A program made the position numbers and the translations under genes. A stretch of DNA of 64,000 nt from Macrolepiota albuminosa (lineage: Eukaryota > Basidiomycota > Agaricomycetes > Agaricales > Agaricaceae): NCBI GenBank assembly GCA_027475525.1, contig JAMWFC010000049.1, forward strand, positions 3,456,947-3,520,946, read 5' to 3'. Each line of letters opens with the position of its first letter. The stretch's first letter is position 1. The notes beneath the pieces were generated by a model. It was not told the DNA's origin, did not search any database, and worked only from the letters and a program-made list of their open reading frames with translations. Shown piece after piece: positions 22,808 through 33,897 of the stretch.

Positions 22808-23065
22808 TGTTAAAATTTTTTCCTTCAGCACCTATAATAAACACAGACAATATTAGTCTATGTCTATGGTAGAAATCAGTTATCATAGTTGTATGTAAGA
22901 ATATATCTAATTCACTCTCAGTCCGTGAGATAATTGACTGAGGGTGTTTTTCTGTATTGTACTGTATATATATATCAGTTATAACAATGGACAAAATAGA
23001 CAAAGCAAGTGTGGAATAGTTGTGGCCACAATGTGATATTTGTGATATCATAAAATATCATAACA
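22808..23065 (-). repeat. Solo LTR, LTR-G group, TSD CCAGT
   Basis: 258 bp with termini TGTTA...TAACA, flanked by a perfect CCAGT duplication (22803-22807, 23066-23070). It contains the group hairpin at 22913-22923/22936-22946 next to a TA run. Confidence 0.8.
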
Positions 23066-23113
23066 CCAGTTTCTACCTCTTTTTAGGTACATACACAATA
23101 TATATTAGTCTCT

Positions 23114-23470
23114 TGTCGCAGCATATTGCAAAACTGATGTATTCGTGTACGAATATATAGAGTTATAACTGGAGTCAATAATCAAGGATGATTTTTGTAA
23201 GTATAGGTAAAATGAGAAGTAAACAATAAGTACACACCTGGAGTCAATAATCGAGGATGATTTTGACTCCAGATGTCGACACGTTTATAACTAGATGTAC
23301 AAATGAAACGTGTGGAGTAGGGTCAAGGGCATTTTGAATAGCATGAGTAAGTCATATGAAAGATATTTGAAAAAGATGTTAACAAAATGAAACATACAAA
23401 TTATGACAAAAAACAATGATGTTAAGATATGTCAGTACTTAGCCAAAGTTGTTAGTCAATTTCCTCAACA
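23114..23470 (-). repeat. Cop2 3' LTR
   Basis: 357 bp. It aligns to the two halves of the 5' LTR at 27796-27895 and 34807-35004. It has an additional ~69-bp internal segment produced by a duplicated GGAGTCAATAAT motif (~23170-23255) that the 5' LTR lacks. Pol ends a few codons into it (SSGSVEEID, stop ~23456). Confidence 0.8.
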
Positions 23471-24888
23471 CTCCCACTTGACGGCAACGCAGGCAGAAGG
23501 ATGCCTAATCTGGCACAATGTTTCTCAAAAACTTCTCTGGGCAAAGCCTTTGTAAGAGTATCTGCTATCATGTCACGAGTAGAAATATATTGAAGTTTGA
23601 TATTTTCCCGTTTGATATGTCCATGTATGAAATGAAATCGAATATCGATATGTTTGGCGTGCAAGTAGCCAACTGGATTTTTGGATAATGCAATTCTTCC
23701 TGTATTGTTGGTGTGAATGATCGTGGCTCCCACTTGCTCAAAGTCCAGATCCTTCAGGAGATTACAAAGCCATATAGCTTCATGAGTAGAGTTGGCCAAA
23801 GCAATGTATTCGGCTTCAATAGTGGAGGTCGCTGTAACAAGCTGCTTTCAAGAGGACCAAGAAATGAGACTTCCATTGATGTTGAAACACCAGCCACTGA
23901 TGGACTGCTGATCATACTGATCTTGGGCCCAGTTAGCATCGCTCCAACCGATGAGTGTAACACTTCTCCTTTCCAAACCTCCAAGTTTTAAACTGTAAGA
24001 CTTGGTTCCCTTTAAGTAGCGTAGAACTTGTTTGCATCCAGCAAGGTGAGGAATACCCGGGTTTTCAGAGAACTGGGCGAGCAGACTGACTGAAAACTGG
24101 ATGTCTGGACGAGTTTGCATGGCATAAAGGAGAGAACTGATTATGGATAGATAATGTAATCCATTAGCATACTTTTTATAATTTTCCCATTTGTCATCAG
24201 AATGAGGCAATTGCAATAAAGATAGATTATGATTGGTGGACAAGGGGGTGGCAACTGGATGACAAGATGACATGCCAAATCAATCGAGAATAGATTCAAC
24301 GTAAATTGATTGATTCAAATAAATCGTGCGATTGGTTTGATTTCTTTTAATTTGAAGACCAAGAAGATAGTGGATTTCACCTAAATCAGTGATGTTGAAT
24401 TTCTTGTCCATATCCTGTTTAAATAAGATGATATTATACAGGTCTTTACCTGCAATGGCCATGTCATTGACGTAGACCAATACAATCAACACTATCTTCC
24501 CATTTGTGTGTAAAATGTAGAGGCAATTGTCAGCATGGGAGGGAAGGAAACCGAGGCACATCAGCACATCATGGAGTCTTTCTTTCCATTGGCAACCAGC
24601 TTGTTTGAGTCTGTAGATGGCTTTAAGAAGCCTCCAATATTTTGTCTTCCCAATCCCCATAGGCACTTTCATATATATTTCTTCTTCAAGATTTCTCTCT
24701 AAATAGGCTCCGACAACATTGATCTGATGTACTTCTAGATTGAGTGTGGCGGCGAGAATTAAAAATACTCTTAGCGTCATAAATTTGGCAACAGAAGAAA
24801 ACGTATTGTTATAATCTATGCCGGGGATTTGAGAAAATCCTTGTGCTACGATGTGAGCCTTGAACTTCACATGGTCCTTTCTCATCAA
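23458..24888 (-). pseudogene. Cop2 reverse transcriptase and RNase H
   Basis: Copia Pol C-terminal half. RT runs 24888-24280: VAQGFSQIPGIDY, RVFLILAATLNLEVHQINV, and the catalytic box YVNDMAIAG near 24465, where the second-last Asp of YVDD is Asn. RNase H/C-terminus runs 24273-23458: SLLYAMQTRPDIQFSVS, GWSDANWAQD, EAEYIALANSTHEAIWL, ADTLTKALPREVFE. Stops split the blocks (for example at 24279 and near 23850). The YVND change alone should impair polymerisation, so this copy is dead. Confidence 0.85.
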
Positions 24889-26226
24889 GTTTCTCCTTTA
24901 GGACAATCTTGCTTCCCATGGCCCTTTTACCGGGAGGTAATTCTTCTACTTCTTCAAACACTCTTTTCTGTAAAAGCTGACTGTATTCCTTTTCAATGGC
25001 ATGTTGCCAACCTTTGGCTTGAGGCAATTTTAAGGCTTCCTCAATACATGGCCCAGATACAGCAACAAGTGCCATGTGAGGCATAGATTCATTTTCCTCC
25101 AAGTCTTGCTGATATCTGATTGGTACATGTTTAACGTGATTTGAGAGTTTGTGCTTTGGCAAGTCCAACCATTTGGTCATCTTATGAGGTGCCGATGGAA
25201 TAATGGGAGTGGTGCTGCAGGATTCCAGTGGAGTTGACGATGTAGTAACTGGATACTGTAAGTCTCCAATTGGTGTTTTGTTATCTGAGGTATCTTCTGA
25301 AAGATTTTCATTAATCAATTGATTTTCGACTTCGGATTTGGATGAGGGTTTTGGGATGGACACGTCAATAGGCTGGCTTGATTCTGGATAAATGGCGGTG
25401 TCAATGAAATCATTGATTTCATCTGGGGAAGAGGAGGTAAGTCCCAAATCTAATTTGGCCAGCTCACTGGGCGTATCATCCTCATAAAACTTGACATCTC
25501 TCGAAGCAATCAATTTGCCATTCTCTAAATCTTCCAATTTATACCCTTTAGTTTCGTTCAACCACCACCCCAACATCCTCACATGTACAGCCCTTGATTC
25601 CAGTTTTTTGTGATGCACCTCTTTGGGCACGTGCACCCATCCTAAAGAACCAAAGATCCTCACATGGGACAAATCAGGCCTTCAACCATACCACTCGGTG
25701 TAAGGAATTTTTTCTTGTAATGCAGAGGTGGGAGTGATGAATCATATATATATGGCATATAAGAACACCTCACCCCAGTAACGTAGATCCATCTTGGCAG
25801 CGTGCAACATGCTTCTAACCATCTCCATCAGTATGGCTATGGGGCATTCAGCAATTCCGTTTTGCTGGGGTCTGTAGGGATTAGTGGTTGGATGCTGAAT
25901 ACCATTTTGTCTGCAGAATTCTTGCATAACAGCGTTCACAAACTCAGTACCATTGTCTGTCCAGATTGCCTTAACAAGTTTTCTGCCTTCGCGCTCATAG
26001 CAAGTGACATTGTTGCAAATGGCTGCATGTACCTCTTCCTTGCTCTCGAGGAGTGTGCTGGAAGGTAGATGCTTACTCACCTCCACTACCGCAAGTGTGT
26101 AACATTTACTGTCCCAAGTAGGCATGCTCATAGGACCAGTAAGATCCATTACTAGAAGTTCATTGGTGTCATATTGAGTTGAACTTTGTTCAGGAAGAGG
26201 TGGCCTAGTGGCTTTGCCTTCAGTGC
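24880..26226 (-). pseudogene. Cop2 integrase and linker
   Basis: DDE-type integrase core on the minus strand. The first Asp is in MDLTGPMSMP (~26149), the second in IWTDNGTEF (~25965) and the Glu in RPQQNGIAE (~25870), so all three acidic residues are still present. The C-terminal integrase part (HVRIFGSLGWVHVP) and a long Ser/Pro linker (25672-24900) follow before the RT start (AIEKEYSQLLQ). Frame breaks occur near 25740, 25680 and 24885. The 5' part is cut from the pre-integrase domain by a solo LTR-A. Confidence 0.85.
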
Positions 26227-26725
26227 TGTAAGGACGACCTCTAGAGGCTGTGGCTCAGTCACACAGCTGGCAGAGGGAGATCCAAAGTGTATTAGAATAT
26301 ATACTGACAATATCAAGGTAGCTACTCACCTGGCAGAGGGAGATCCAAAGAGAACAAGTCTAGGGATTCCCTATGCCAGGTTGGACGCTTCTGGGGCCTC
26401 TGAAGCATGGGAAACAACTGTACAATATAACAAAACCTTAAAAACTCGAAAATTGCCTACACAAACACTTGTACAAATAAGGGGCAAACTCTGGCAAACT
26501 CTGGCTTATATAAGCGGTCTGGAAGCGGTGCTGAGTGGGCCCACACTTGTCTGAATGGTGGCTAAAGAACCAGAGCATCTCAAGGGCTGAGAGTAGTACT
26601 AACAGATAGTGTTGAAAGAATAGAAACAGTAAAATGAAATAATGTCAGAAGAAATAAGAGAATGAATGGAAGGAGAGTGAAGAGCTAAGGAGTGAGAAAA
26701 GGAAGAAATGAGGAGTCCCCTGACA
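26227..26725 (-). repeat. Solo LTR-A inserted in Cop2 integrase
   Basis: 499 bp, termini TGTAAGGAC...CCCTGACA in plus orientation (the reverse of TGTCAGGGG...CCTTACA). Flanks AGTGC (26222-26226) and AATGC (26726-26730) are a 4-of-5 target duplication. Cop2 coding resumes across it (CICQG|KATRP). An apparent protein frame inside (LAEGDPK repeated twice) recurs in other LTR-A copies and is LTR sequence, not a gene. Confidence 0.85.
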
Positions 26726-27780
26726 AATGCAGCCACTGCAAAGTCGATCAAATTTGCGAGGTAACTTCAAGTTGATGCTCGTCACGAGGTCCTTATCAAC
26801 TATGGTTTTGATAGTACGAGGACTAATGTGCCCAAGTTGACAATGCCATAAATGCATGGTGGGATGGCTTGCAATGTAAGCAACTCTATTGTCATCAATT
26901 CCAAGAGTCATGTTGGCAATCCGATAGAGCATCCCTTCAGTACCAATCAAGTTTGTGTGAATGAAGTCCTTTCTATTCCAAGCAAGGCTTATATCATAAG
27001 GTAAGCCATTGATTGTGGTGCCAGCTTGTTGTAGTGATCCAAGACTGATTAAATTGGCACCAAGGGATGGAATATGGAGGCTATTGTGCAATTGAACATC
27101 TATAATACCATCAGGTAGGCAAGTCCTGAACAAGATAGTACCTTTTCCAGTAACTGTCAAGGTATTCATGCCACCCACAGAAATGTGCTGATTATTGATG
27201 AGATCATAATTTGTAAAATACAGTTAATCAGCAATCATATGGCAAGACGCTATGCTATCCAGGAGCAGGCCAGATGGCATTCCCATGTCAGTGGCCATCA
27301 ATAACTTGCCTACCTCTTGTGAGGCATTGTCTTGTGTCGCAGGCAATGAAAGTGACAAATTTGCATTCCCAACAGGTTTGGATTTGCTCAATTTTGGACA
27401 TTTCAGACACCAGTGACCTTTTTTGCCACAGTTGTGGCAAACGTTGTCGGGTTTCAGCTCGCATTTGAATTTAGGATTTTTCTTTGCAATCTTGTGGTCA
27501 CCTTTGCTCCCACTGTTGAAAACTCTTTTGACTGCATGGCCTTCATCAAGTCATCCCCCTCCTTATAAGGAGAGTCAGGCTTCTCGTCACTTTTAGAACA
27601 AGATGGAGCCAACAATTTGGAGTATTCGGGGAGTGGTTTAGGGCAAGTTTTGCATCCAGAGACTACTCCCTATAATCTCTTTGCCAGTAGAGCGGACTTC
27701 ATATTGTCAGCCCACACATGGTAATTTGTACCATTGAACTTTGGAACTGTAAAGTCTCAGAAGTATTGTCATTTAGGGCA
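26726..27780 (-). pseudogene. Cop2 gag remnant, zinc knuckle and GAG-pre-integrase
   Basis: Minus-strand order: a short capsid start (VPKFNGTNYHVWADNM, ~27750-27700), an apparent internal deletion, a CCHC knuckle CHNCGKKGHWCLKCP (~27440-27395), a degraded protease, then the pre-integrase module (HLWHCQLGHISPRTI near 26850, and RLCSGCICQG). The normally long gag is shortened to about 100 codons before the knuckle. Stops are frequent. Order and motifs make the copia assignment secure. Confidence 0.8.
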
Positions 27781-27783
27781 TCA

Positions 27784-27795
27784 GGGCCCATAACC
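27784..27795 (-). other. Cop2 primer-binding site (initiator tRNA-Met anticodon arm)
   Basis: On the minus strand, GGTTATGGGCCC directly abuts the LTR end. It is the exact complement of GGGCCCATAACC, the anticodon stem-loop of eukaryotic initiator tRNA. This is the half-tRNA priming arrangement known for Drosophila copia and yeast Ty5. Confidence 0.8.
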
Positions 27796-27900
27796 TGTTG
27801 CAGCATATTGCAAAACTGATGTATTCGTGTACAAATATATAGAGTTATAACTGGAGTCAATAATTGAGGATGATTTTGACTCCAGATGTTGATACGACGC

Positions 27901-28512
27901 TGTACCAGCAGTCAGGGACACAACATGCACCAGAAGTCAAAATAAACATTTAATCATAAGGCTGAAAACTGTAAGCCTCCTAGTAGCAGTCTCAACAAAT
28001 TATATCTCCAAAAACACCCCAATAAATACACAGACAGTACAGAACAAAGGGCAGGGACCAGCTCAAGCTATCCACTCAACAATAGTCCAACCACTGTAAT
28101 GGGGAGGGGAAGCATGGGAGCTGGCAGAAGTGATGAAATGGGATCAATTTGTGATGATCTAGATCAAGATCAGATCTGACAATGCCCAATTTGACATGAC
28201 TGAAAGGGGAAAGGAAAAGAAGCATGGAGGGATGTCAAAAGAAGCATGGAATGCAGGGAAGCACTAAAAGGGGAAAGAAGGATCTATGAATGGGATCATG
28301 CTAAATGGAGCTGAAGCAAATGGAGAAGTGGCAATCAGAGACATTCAGAGGAATGATGGAACAAGAAGTTGAATGGTGGAACTGGTGGCACCAAAACATG
28401 CCTCCCAAAAGGGAAATTGGACTATCAAATATGTTCTGGAGGCTGGAGAGTTGACAATAAAAGAGTCATGTGTAGATAGTGGTCTGTGCACCAGAAAAAC
28501 AGTATAAGTAGC
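27901..28512 (+). repeat. LTR-D, left partial copy
   Basis: About 612 bp, nearly identical to 33898-34490, starting TGTACCAGCAG. It is cut at its TATA-like box (CAGTATAAGTAGC) by the Gyp-F LTR at 28513. The preceding 13 bp (27888-27900, GTTGATACGACGC) also match the 13 bp before the right copy. Confidence 0.8.
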
Positions 28513-28745
28513 TGTAACGAAGTTACGAATTTGAGAGAGCTTAGTGTGCACACAACACTGAATCAGACCAGACCAGTCTATTGACAATGTAGTTTACAAC
28601 AAAATAAGCTGCTTTGTAAGCAGCTAGTAAAGCTATTTATATACTAATGTAAATAATGTTATATTATAATAAATATAATATAATATTGACTACTATACAG
28701 TAAGTAAAGCTATGTGGCCAACGCCACATAGCAGACTACGCTACA
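28513..28745 (-). repeat. Gyp-F 3' LTR
   Basis: 233 bp, minus orientation TGTAGCGTAG...TTCGTTACA. A polypurine-type tract (TTGGGGGGTG on the minus strand, 28755-28746) immediately precedes it, which marks the 3' end of the leftward gypsy element. The matching 5' LTR is not in the window. Confidence 0.7.
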
Positions 28746-28806
28746 CACCCCCCAATCAGACCGAACTACGGTCTTGAGATAATACGACGGTCAGGCCGTC
28801 GGTAAG

Positions 28807-30727
28807 TCAGGGACGGGGGCAATGAGAGAGTCCCCAGGCTCCCGGAATGGATCGGCAGTCGAGGAGTTCATCCTCGGGTGCGGGCGCATAGGAGGTGCCC
28901 GAAGGCCCTGCTACTGGCAGGAAGTCGTCATAGTCCCGGAGGGGGGACAGTGTAAGATTGGGGTCAACAATCGACCCCGGGATAGGTGGTTGGGGATCAG
29001 GAAGATCCCCAGTGTCGGACGGGTACTGGCACGTCCAGATTTCACGGGCATGAATGTCTTGCCCAATGAGGAGGTACATCCCCTTAGTGAGCGCGTCGTC
29101 GTAAGCACGACGACTGTCCTGCTGCTGGAGCATCAGGTGTTGTCGATCGCCAATGGTGGCCTTGTGCCACCCATCCCACTGAGTGATGGACTGGGGTGTA
29201 CCGTAATGGTCAAGGCGTTGCAGCCTCTTGTCGTTGATAGCGGCCGCCTCGTTGTAGAGCTGGCTGTCGCTGAAGAATAGGTGGGCCAAGTAGGTGACCC
29301 CATAAGTATACGCATGGTCAGCCCAGCTGACCGGAATTTGATTGTGAAGAAGGACGCGTAACACATCCGAAGTGGTGAACACGGAAGCTGACGCTTCCGG
29401 GATGTCCACAGCCCGAGCCTCAAAGTTAGGGTCGTCGGCGTGGAGGGGCACAAAGACTTGCCCTGTGGCCGCCTCGTACTCAGCCATGGCCTCTTTGTAG
29501 AGGCCTGGCCTTGCGAAGACATAGGCCAGGTACTTGTGTACCGTGGACTTGGAGGGGCAGCTGGCGCTGAGGGCATGTACAAGCGCAAACCCAAAGAGGC
29601 TGCGCCAATGAATGTGCATGGCTCGGTCCATGGCCAGACCAGTCCATACGTTGGACGTCCCAGGACGTCCATAGAGGAGGGCATATGAGCCCAGGTAGTC
29701 CAAAGCAAATGGTTGCTTTGGATCAGGGGGGGTGAGGCCGACAAAGGCAATTCTCCCTCCCTCTTTGCAGCAATAGAGCCATGTTGGCACAATCATTTGT
29801 GGGATGTTCTCCCGCTCCTCTGGACTTGCGAAGGGTACCGCAATGGTTCTGGGTAGCCAGAACTAAGTCCTGGTTGTGACTGGGCTCGACAGCCCGTGCT
29901 TTTCCTTTGTCACGTCGAGGACGCGACTCTTCTTTCGAGCTGGGCTCAGATTGGTGCGGCATTTCCAGCTGCTGTAGCAAGGAGAGCTTGGCCAAGCTCT
30001 CCGTTGGCACATTAGCCAATGAACTAATGCTCCGTCCTGGACTGAAAGTTTCTGTGCTCTCAATGGCCATGGTGGCCTGCACAAGGGATGCTTGGCATCC
30101 CTCTAGATTGTCAATTGGTGCTGTGGTCGACAGGGAAATCGACCGGCCTCCCTTGGCTGGCGACTCATGCGAGTTGCTGTACTGGGGCATTGCACCCCAA
30201 GCCCCCATCCACGCCGGGGGGTACGGCATCATTATGGGCACACCACCCATCCCAGGGTAGTGCACTGGGGCGGTAAACTGAGGCAAAGAATGTGCACCCA
30301 TAGCCCCTCTCGCCATAGCAGGGGCAAACTGCCCCCATCCTGGCGCTGCTTGGGGGCTGACTAGCCCCCCGTAGGCCTGTTGCTGGGATTGGCCCTCTGC
30401 GTGATGTGGCGCATAAGCGCCTGCTACTGGTTGTTGGGGCTGATAGCCGCCCACAGGTGCGTTCTGGGGCATGAAGTTGCCTTGCATGGGTTGAAGTGGC
30501 GGATAGCCACTGATCACTGGCTGCTGCGGCATGTAGCCCACCGCTGGTGGTTGCTGCTGCTGTGGAAAGCCCACAGCTTGTTGCGATTGTCCCCACTGGG
30601 GCGCATTTTGGGTCAGCGGGGGAGCCATCTGCCCCCCCCCCCTTCTGCTGATGGTAAGACCGACGGCGCAAACTCAGTATGATGCTGCTGCTGCTGCTGC
30701 TCAGTCTGATCCACGGGCATGTTGTCC
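28807..30727 (-). pseudogene. Gyp-F accessory ORF between pol and the 3' LTR
   Basis: No known function. From the ATG at 30727 the protein opens with a short Gln run (five CAG codons). A Pro/Gln/Gly/Tyr-rich low-complexity domain of roughly 150 residues with repeated GYxPQQP-type units follows (30620-30170), then a basic segment RPRRDKGKARA (~29930). A folded-looking C-terminal domain of ~330 residues ends it (FWLPRTIAVPF, MIVPTWLYCCKEGG, FALDYLGSYALLYGRPG; stop at 28807). Two frame slips are visible: at a run of eleven C (30632-30642) and near 29865. It lies downstream of the integrase chromodomain, in the same direction, and upstream of the polypurine tract, so it belongs to the element. 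It could be an env-position accessory protein or a captured host gene; I see no signal peptide. Confidence 0.6.
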
Positions 30728-30832
30728 ATGGTTGAGGGAAAAAAGCGAAAAAGAAATTTCACCTTTTAAGACGTGTTTCAGCCACAGCTGCTGACCAACT
30801 CAGCCAAGCCGCAATCGGCACTGCCAATCAAA

Positions 30833-32365
30833 TTAAGCGCTGGCATGCTTACTTAATTGATGTGGGCGCTTAACGCCCTTCAACTCCAAATAATGGTCAA
30901 GTGCCGCCAACTTGGAGCAATGAGAGTGTGGCTCCCATGTTGTGTCCCTGAGAAACCAGCATACTTCAAACTTGAGCGTGTTATGCTCAGTCCACCGGTG
31001 CCCAATGATGCACTTGACGAACCATTTGTCATTGTCTCGAGCCCCAAAATCATAGGGGCCCGGGGTTGCCCTGTTAGGCAATAGCGCATCGTCAGACGCA
31101 CTGTATGGTCGCAACAGCGACACGTGAAACTTTGGAACAATGTGTCGTTCCTGCAATGCCAGAGGCAGCTCCAACACATAGTTGGAGGTACTTGGCTCTG
31201 CGTCTAGAATGCGGTATGGGCCTACCCATTTCGGGCAGAGTTTACTTGCCCGACCCTTTGGGAGTCTCAGGTTACGTGTTGATAGGTAAACCAACGCTCC
31301 TACTGCTATTGGCAGTTCTGCTCACCTATGGTGATTGGCGTTTTTTGCCTGAAAGACTCACGCCTCTATGATGGCGTCATGCGCCGCTGCAAGGTTCTCC
31401 AGGGCCTGCCTGGTGAACTCGACAACTCCTCAGTGGGCCACCGTATCAGCATGAACTTCGTGCAGCATGGAGGGCAAGTACCCTCCGTTGAGCTCAAAGG
31501 GCGCATACCCTGTGGTATCTGAGATACTTGTGTTAATCGCGAACTCAGTGAGTGGACACCAGTCCACCCAGTCTCGTTGGTCAGGGCAAACAACTGCCCT
31601 TAGAATCTGGCCTATACTGCGGTTAGCCCGCTCTGTTTGCCCATCCGTTTGGGGATAGAAGGACGTCGACATGAGGAGTTGCGCTCCTAGCAGTTTGTGG
31701 AATTCCCTCCACCATTGAGACGTGAACTTCGAGTCACGGTCGCTCACAATGGTGCTAGGCAGCCCATGCAGCCTAACAATCTCCCTCAGGTAGATCCATG
31801 ACAGCTCCTTAGCCGTCAGCGTAGTTCGCACCGGTATGAGGTGCACCATGCTCGTCATGCGGCATATTACCACCCAGAGGTAATCAAATCCTCTGGACTC
31901 GGGAAAGGGACCTACAAAGTCCATTCCAATGGAATCCCAAGGTTTCACCAGTACGGGTAGCTGGTGTAGCTTCCCGGGAGGGGATCCAGAGGGCAACTTT
32001 GCCCTCTGACACGCTGCGCATGAGGCACAGAACTTAGTCACTTCTTGGGCCATACGTGGCCACCAATATCATCTCCGGATATAGCCCAACGTCCGGGCGG
32101 CACCAAAGTGCCCCACCAGTGCATGGGCCTGGTCCAAGACCCGCATACAGGGAAGGCATACCACTGCTACCCCTTGACAGTTCTCTGTCGTGATCAGTCC
32201 ACCAGGCTCATGCCTGAACTGAGGATGGTCGCCAGGATTGGTGAGTATCTCGGCAAAGAGAGAATCATCGCCATAATCCTGCACCACTTCCCTCCAGAAG
32301 TCATCGTTGATCAGGCTAGGGGGCTGGGATGAAGGCAATTCGCCTTCGAGCATCTCCGCAAGCAT
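30833..32365 (-). pseudogene. Gyp-F integrase with C-terminal chromodomain
   Basis: Ty3/gypsy integrase. Zinc-binding HALVGHFGAART...CASCAACQRAK (~32130-31990), then the catalytic core: Asp in GMDFVGPFP (~31920), Asp in IVSDRDSKF (~31735) and Glu in QTDGQTERANR (~31630). The chain breaks near 31300, then continues MVYLSTRNLRL, GPYRILDAEP, VPKFHVSLLRPY. It ends in a chromodomain with FVKCIIGHRWTEHNTLKFEVCW...TWEPHSHC (~31010-30890). All catalytic residues survive, but a stop lies in the zinc region (32069) and another region of stops near 31300-31430. Chromodomain integrases target heterochromatin, which fits the nested setting. Confidence 0.85.
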
Positions 32366-32639
32366 AACGGGTATATTGGGGCGCTCGTGCTCCCCTTGGA
32401 TGCTGGGTCCACGGCTTCATGCTCCTTGAGCAATTGGGCAGCTACGTCCCACTCTTCACGCTGCTCCCTGAGGCGAGTGCTTTGTCTCCGTTCATTGTCA
32501 CGCATAGCGCGTACTTCCAGGACATGCTCCCTGAGCTCCTGGTATCGGTGGAGAGGTAAATTCTCTCTATCAGGGTCTATGCAGCAGTCTGCCTGCACAT
32601 ACTCATGAGGCTTGTGAGCCTCCCCAACTACATTACTCT

Positions 32640-33897
32640 CAAAGTAGCGTGACAAGCAGTCTGCCACTTTGTTGAGTTCACCTTTAACATAGGTGATGTC
32701 GAACTGATATCTCGACATGTAGTCTATCCACCATCGCTGATGCGGCGACAAGTTCACCTGAGTTTTGAAGAACTCAAGGGCCTTGTGGTCCGTTATGATG
32801 TGGATGGGATATCCCATCAGCTTATCCTCCCACTTGAGGAGGGCCTTGAGTATGGCGAGAGTCTCCAGCTTGTGCACCACATAGTTTTGCTGGGCCGTCG
32901 TGAACTTCTTCGACATGAACCCTGCGGGGTGGCACATCTGCCAGCTGCTTCCCTGACCATACATGGCTCCGACGCCTGTCTTGGACACGTTGCAAATGAG
33001 CCATATCGGCTCGTCCCATCTAGGGTCGATTGGTTAAATCACCGGAGTCTTCATACAGATCTGTTTGACCATCTCGAAGCACCGCTGGTGCAACGGCCTC
33101 CAATTGAACAGTGACCTGTTCTGCGTCATGGCCATAAGTGGCCCAGTATAGGCTGTGACATCGGGCAAGAAGCTTGATATGTAGTTGACAAGGCCAACGA
33201 ATCATTGGATGTCATTGTAGTTTCGGGGCGTGTGCCACTCCCGAATGCGATCGAGCTTGTCCTGATTGGAGTGGATACCCCGCTCATCTATGACATGCCC
33301 TAGGCAGTCTATACTCTGAGTGTAGAGCTCACATTTCTTCCACTTCAAGTACAACTTGTACTTGCGCAGTCGTTCGAATACGACTCTGAGGTGCTGCTCA
33401 TGCTCCTCCATAGAATCCAAGTAGATGAATATGTCATCTAAGTAGATGTGCATAAAATGTCCTATTACGTCTCGGAAGATAGAGGTCATTAGCCTCTGGA
33501 AAGTTGCTGGAGCATTACAGTCTCCAATCTGCATTATGTTGCTTGTGAACGTGCCCATGATTGATGCAAATACGGTCTTGGGTACGTCTTCAGTACGAAT
33601 GCACACCTGCTCGTAAGTGTCAGTAAGGTCAATCTTTGAGTTCGAGCGATACTTCACCCAAGCCACGTCTTCCCGGATCACCTCCTGATCTGGTAAAGGA
33701 GTTACATCCTTTATGGTGTTGTCATTGCGCTGACGCACATCAAGAGCTGTTTGAAGGGTTCCATCCTTCTTCGGGATGCACAATAATGGTGCAGCTTGAG
33801 CGGTGGTGCATGGGGACCACCATTGAGCATTCAAATAGTGATTAGTCTTATTGCGTAGTTGCTCCTGGAGGGTGCGCGGGCAGCGTTGATACGATGC
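32640..33897 (-). pseudogene. Gyp-F reverse transcriptase and RNase H, 5' truncated
   Basis: Minus strand. RT starts abruptly at YQRCPRTLQEQL (~33888) where LTR-D intrudes. It continues through LLCIPKKDGTLQTALDVRQRN and the catalytic IYLDDIFIYLDS (~33450) to EWHTPRNYNDIQ (33202). RNase H is in separate frames to about 32640: SSWQMCHPAGFMSKKFTTAQQNY, ITDHKALEFFKTQ, ELNKVADCLSRYF. The YLDD motif is intact, but a ~200-bp stretch between RT and RNase H carries stops. No protease or gag remains on this side. Confidence 0.85.
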
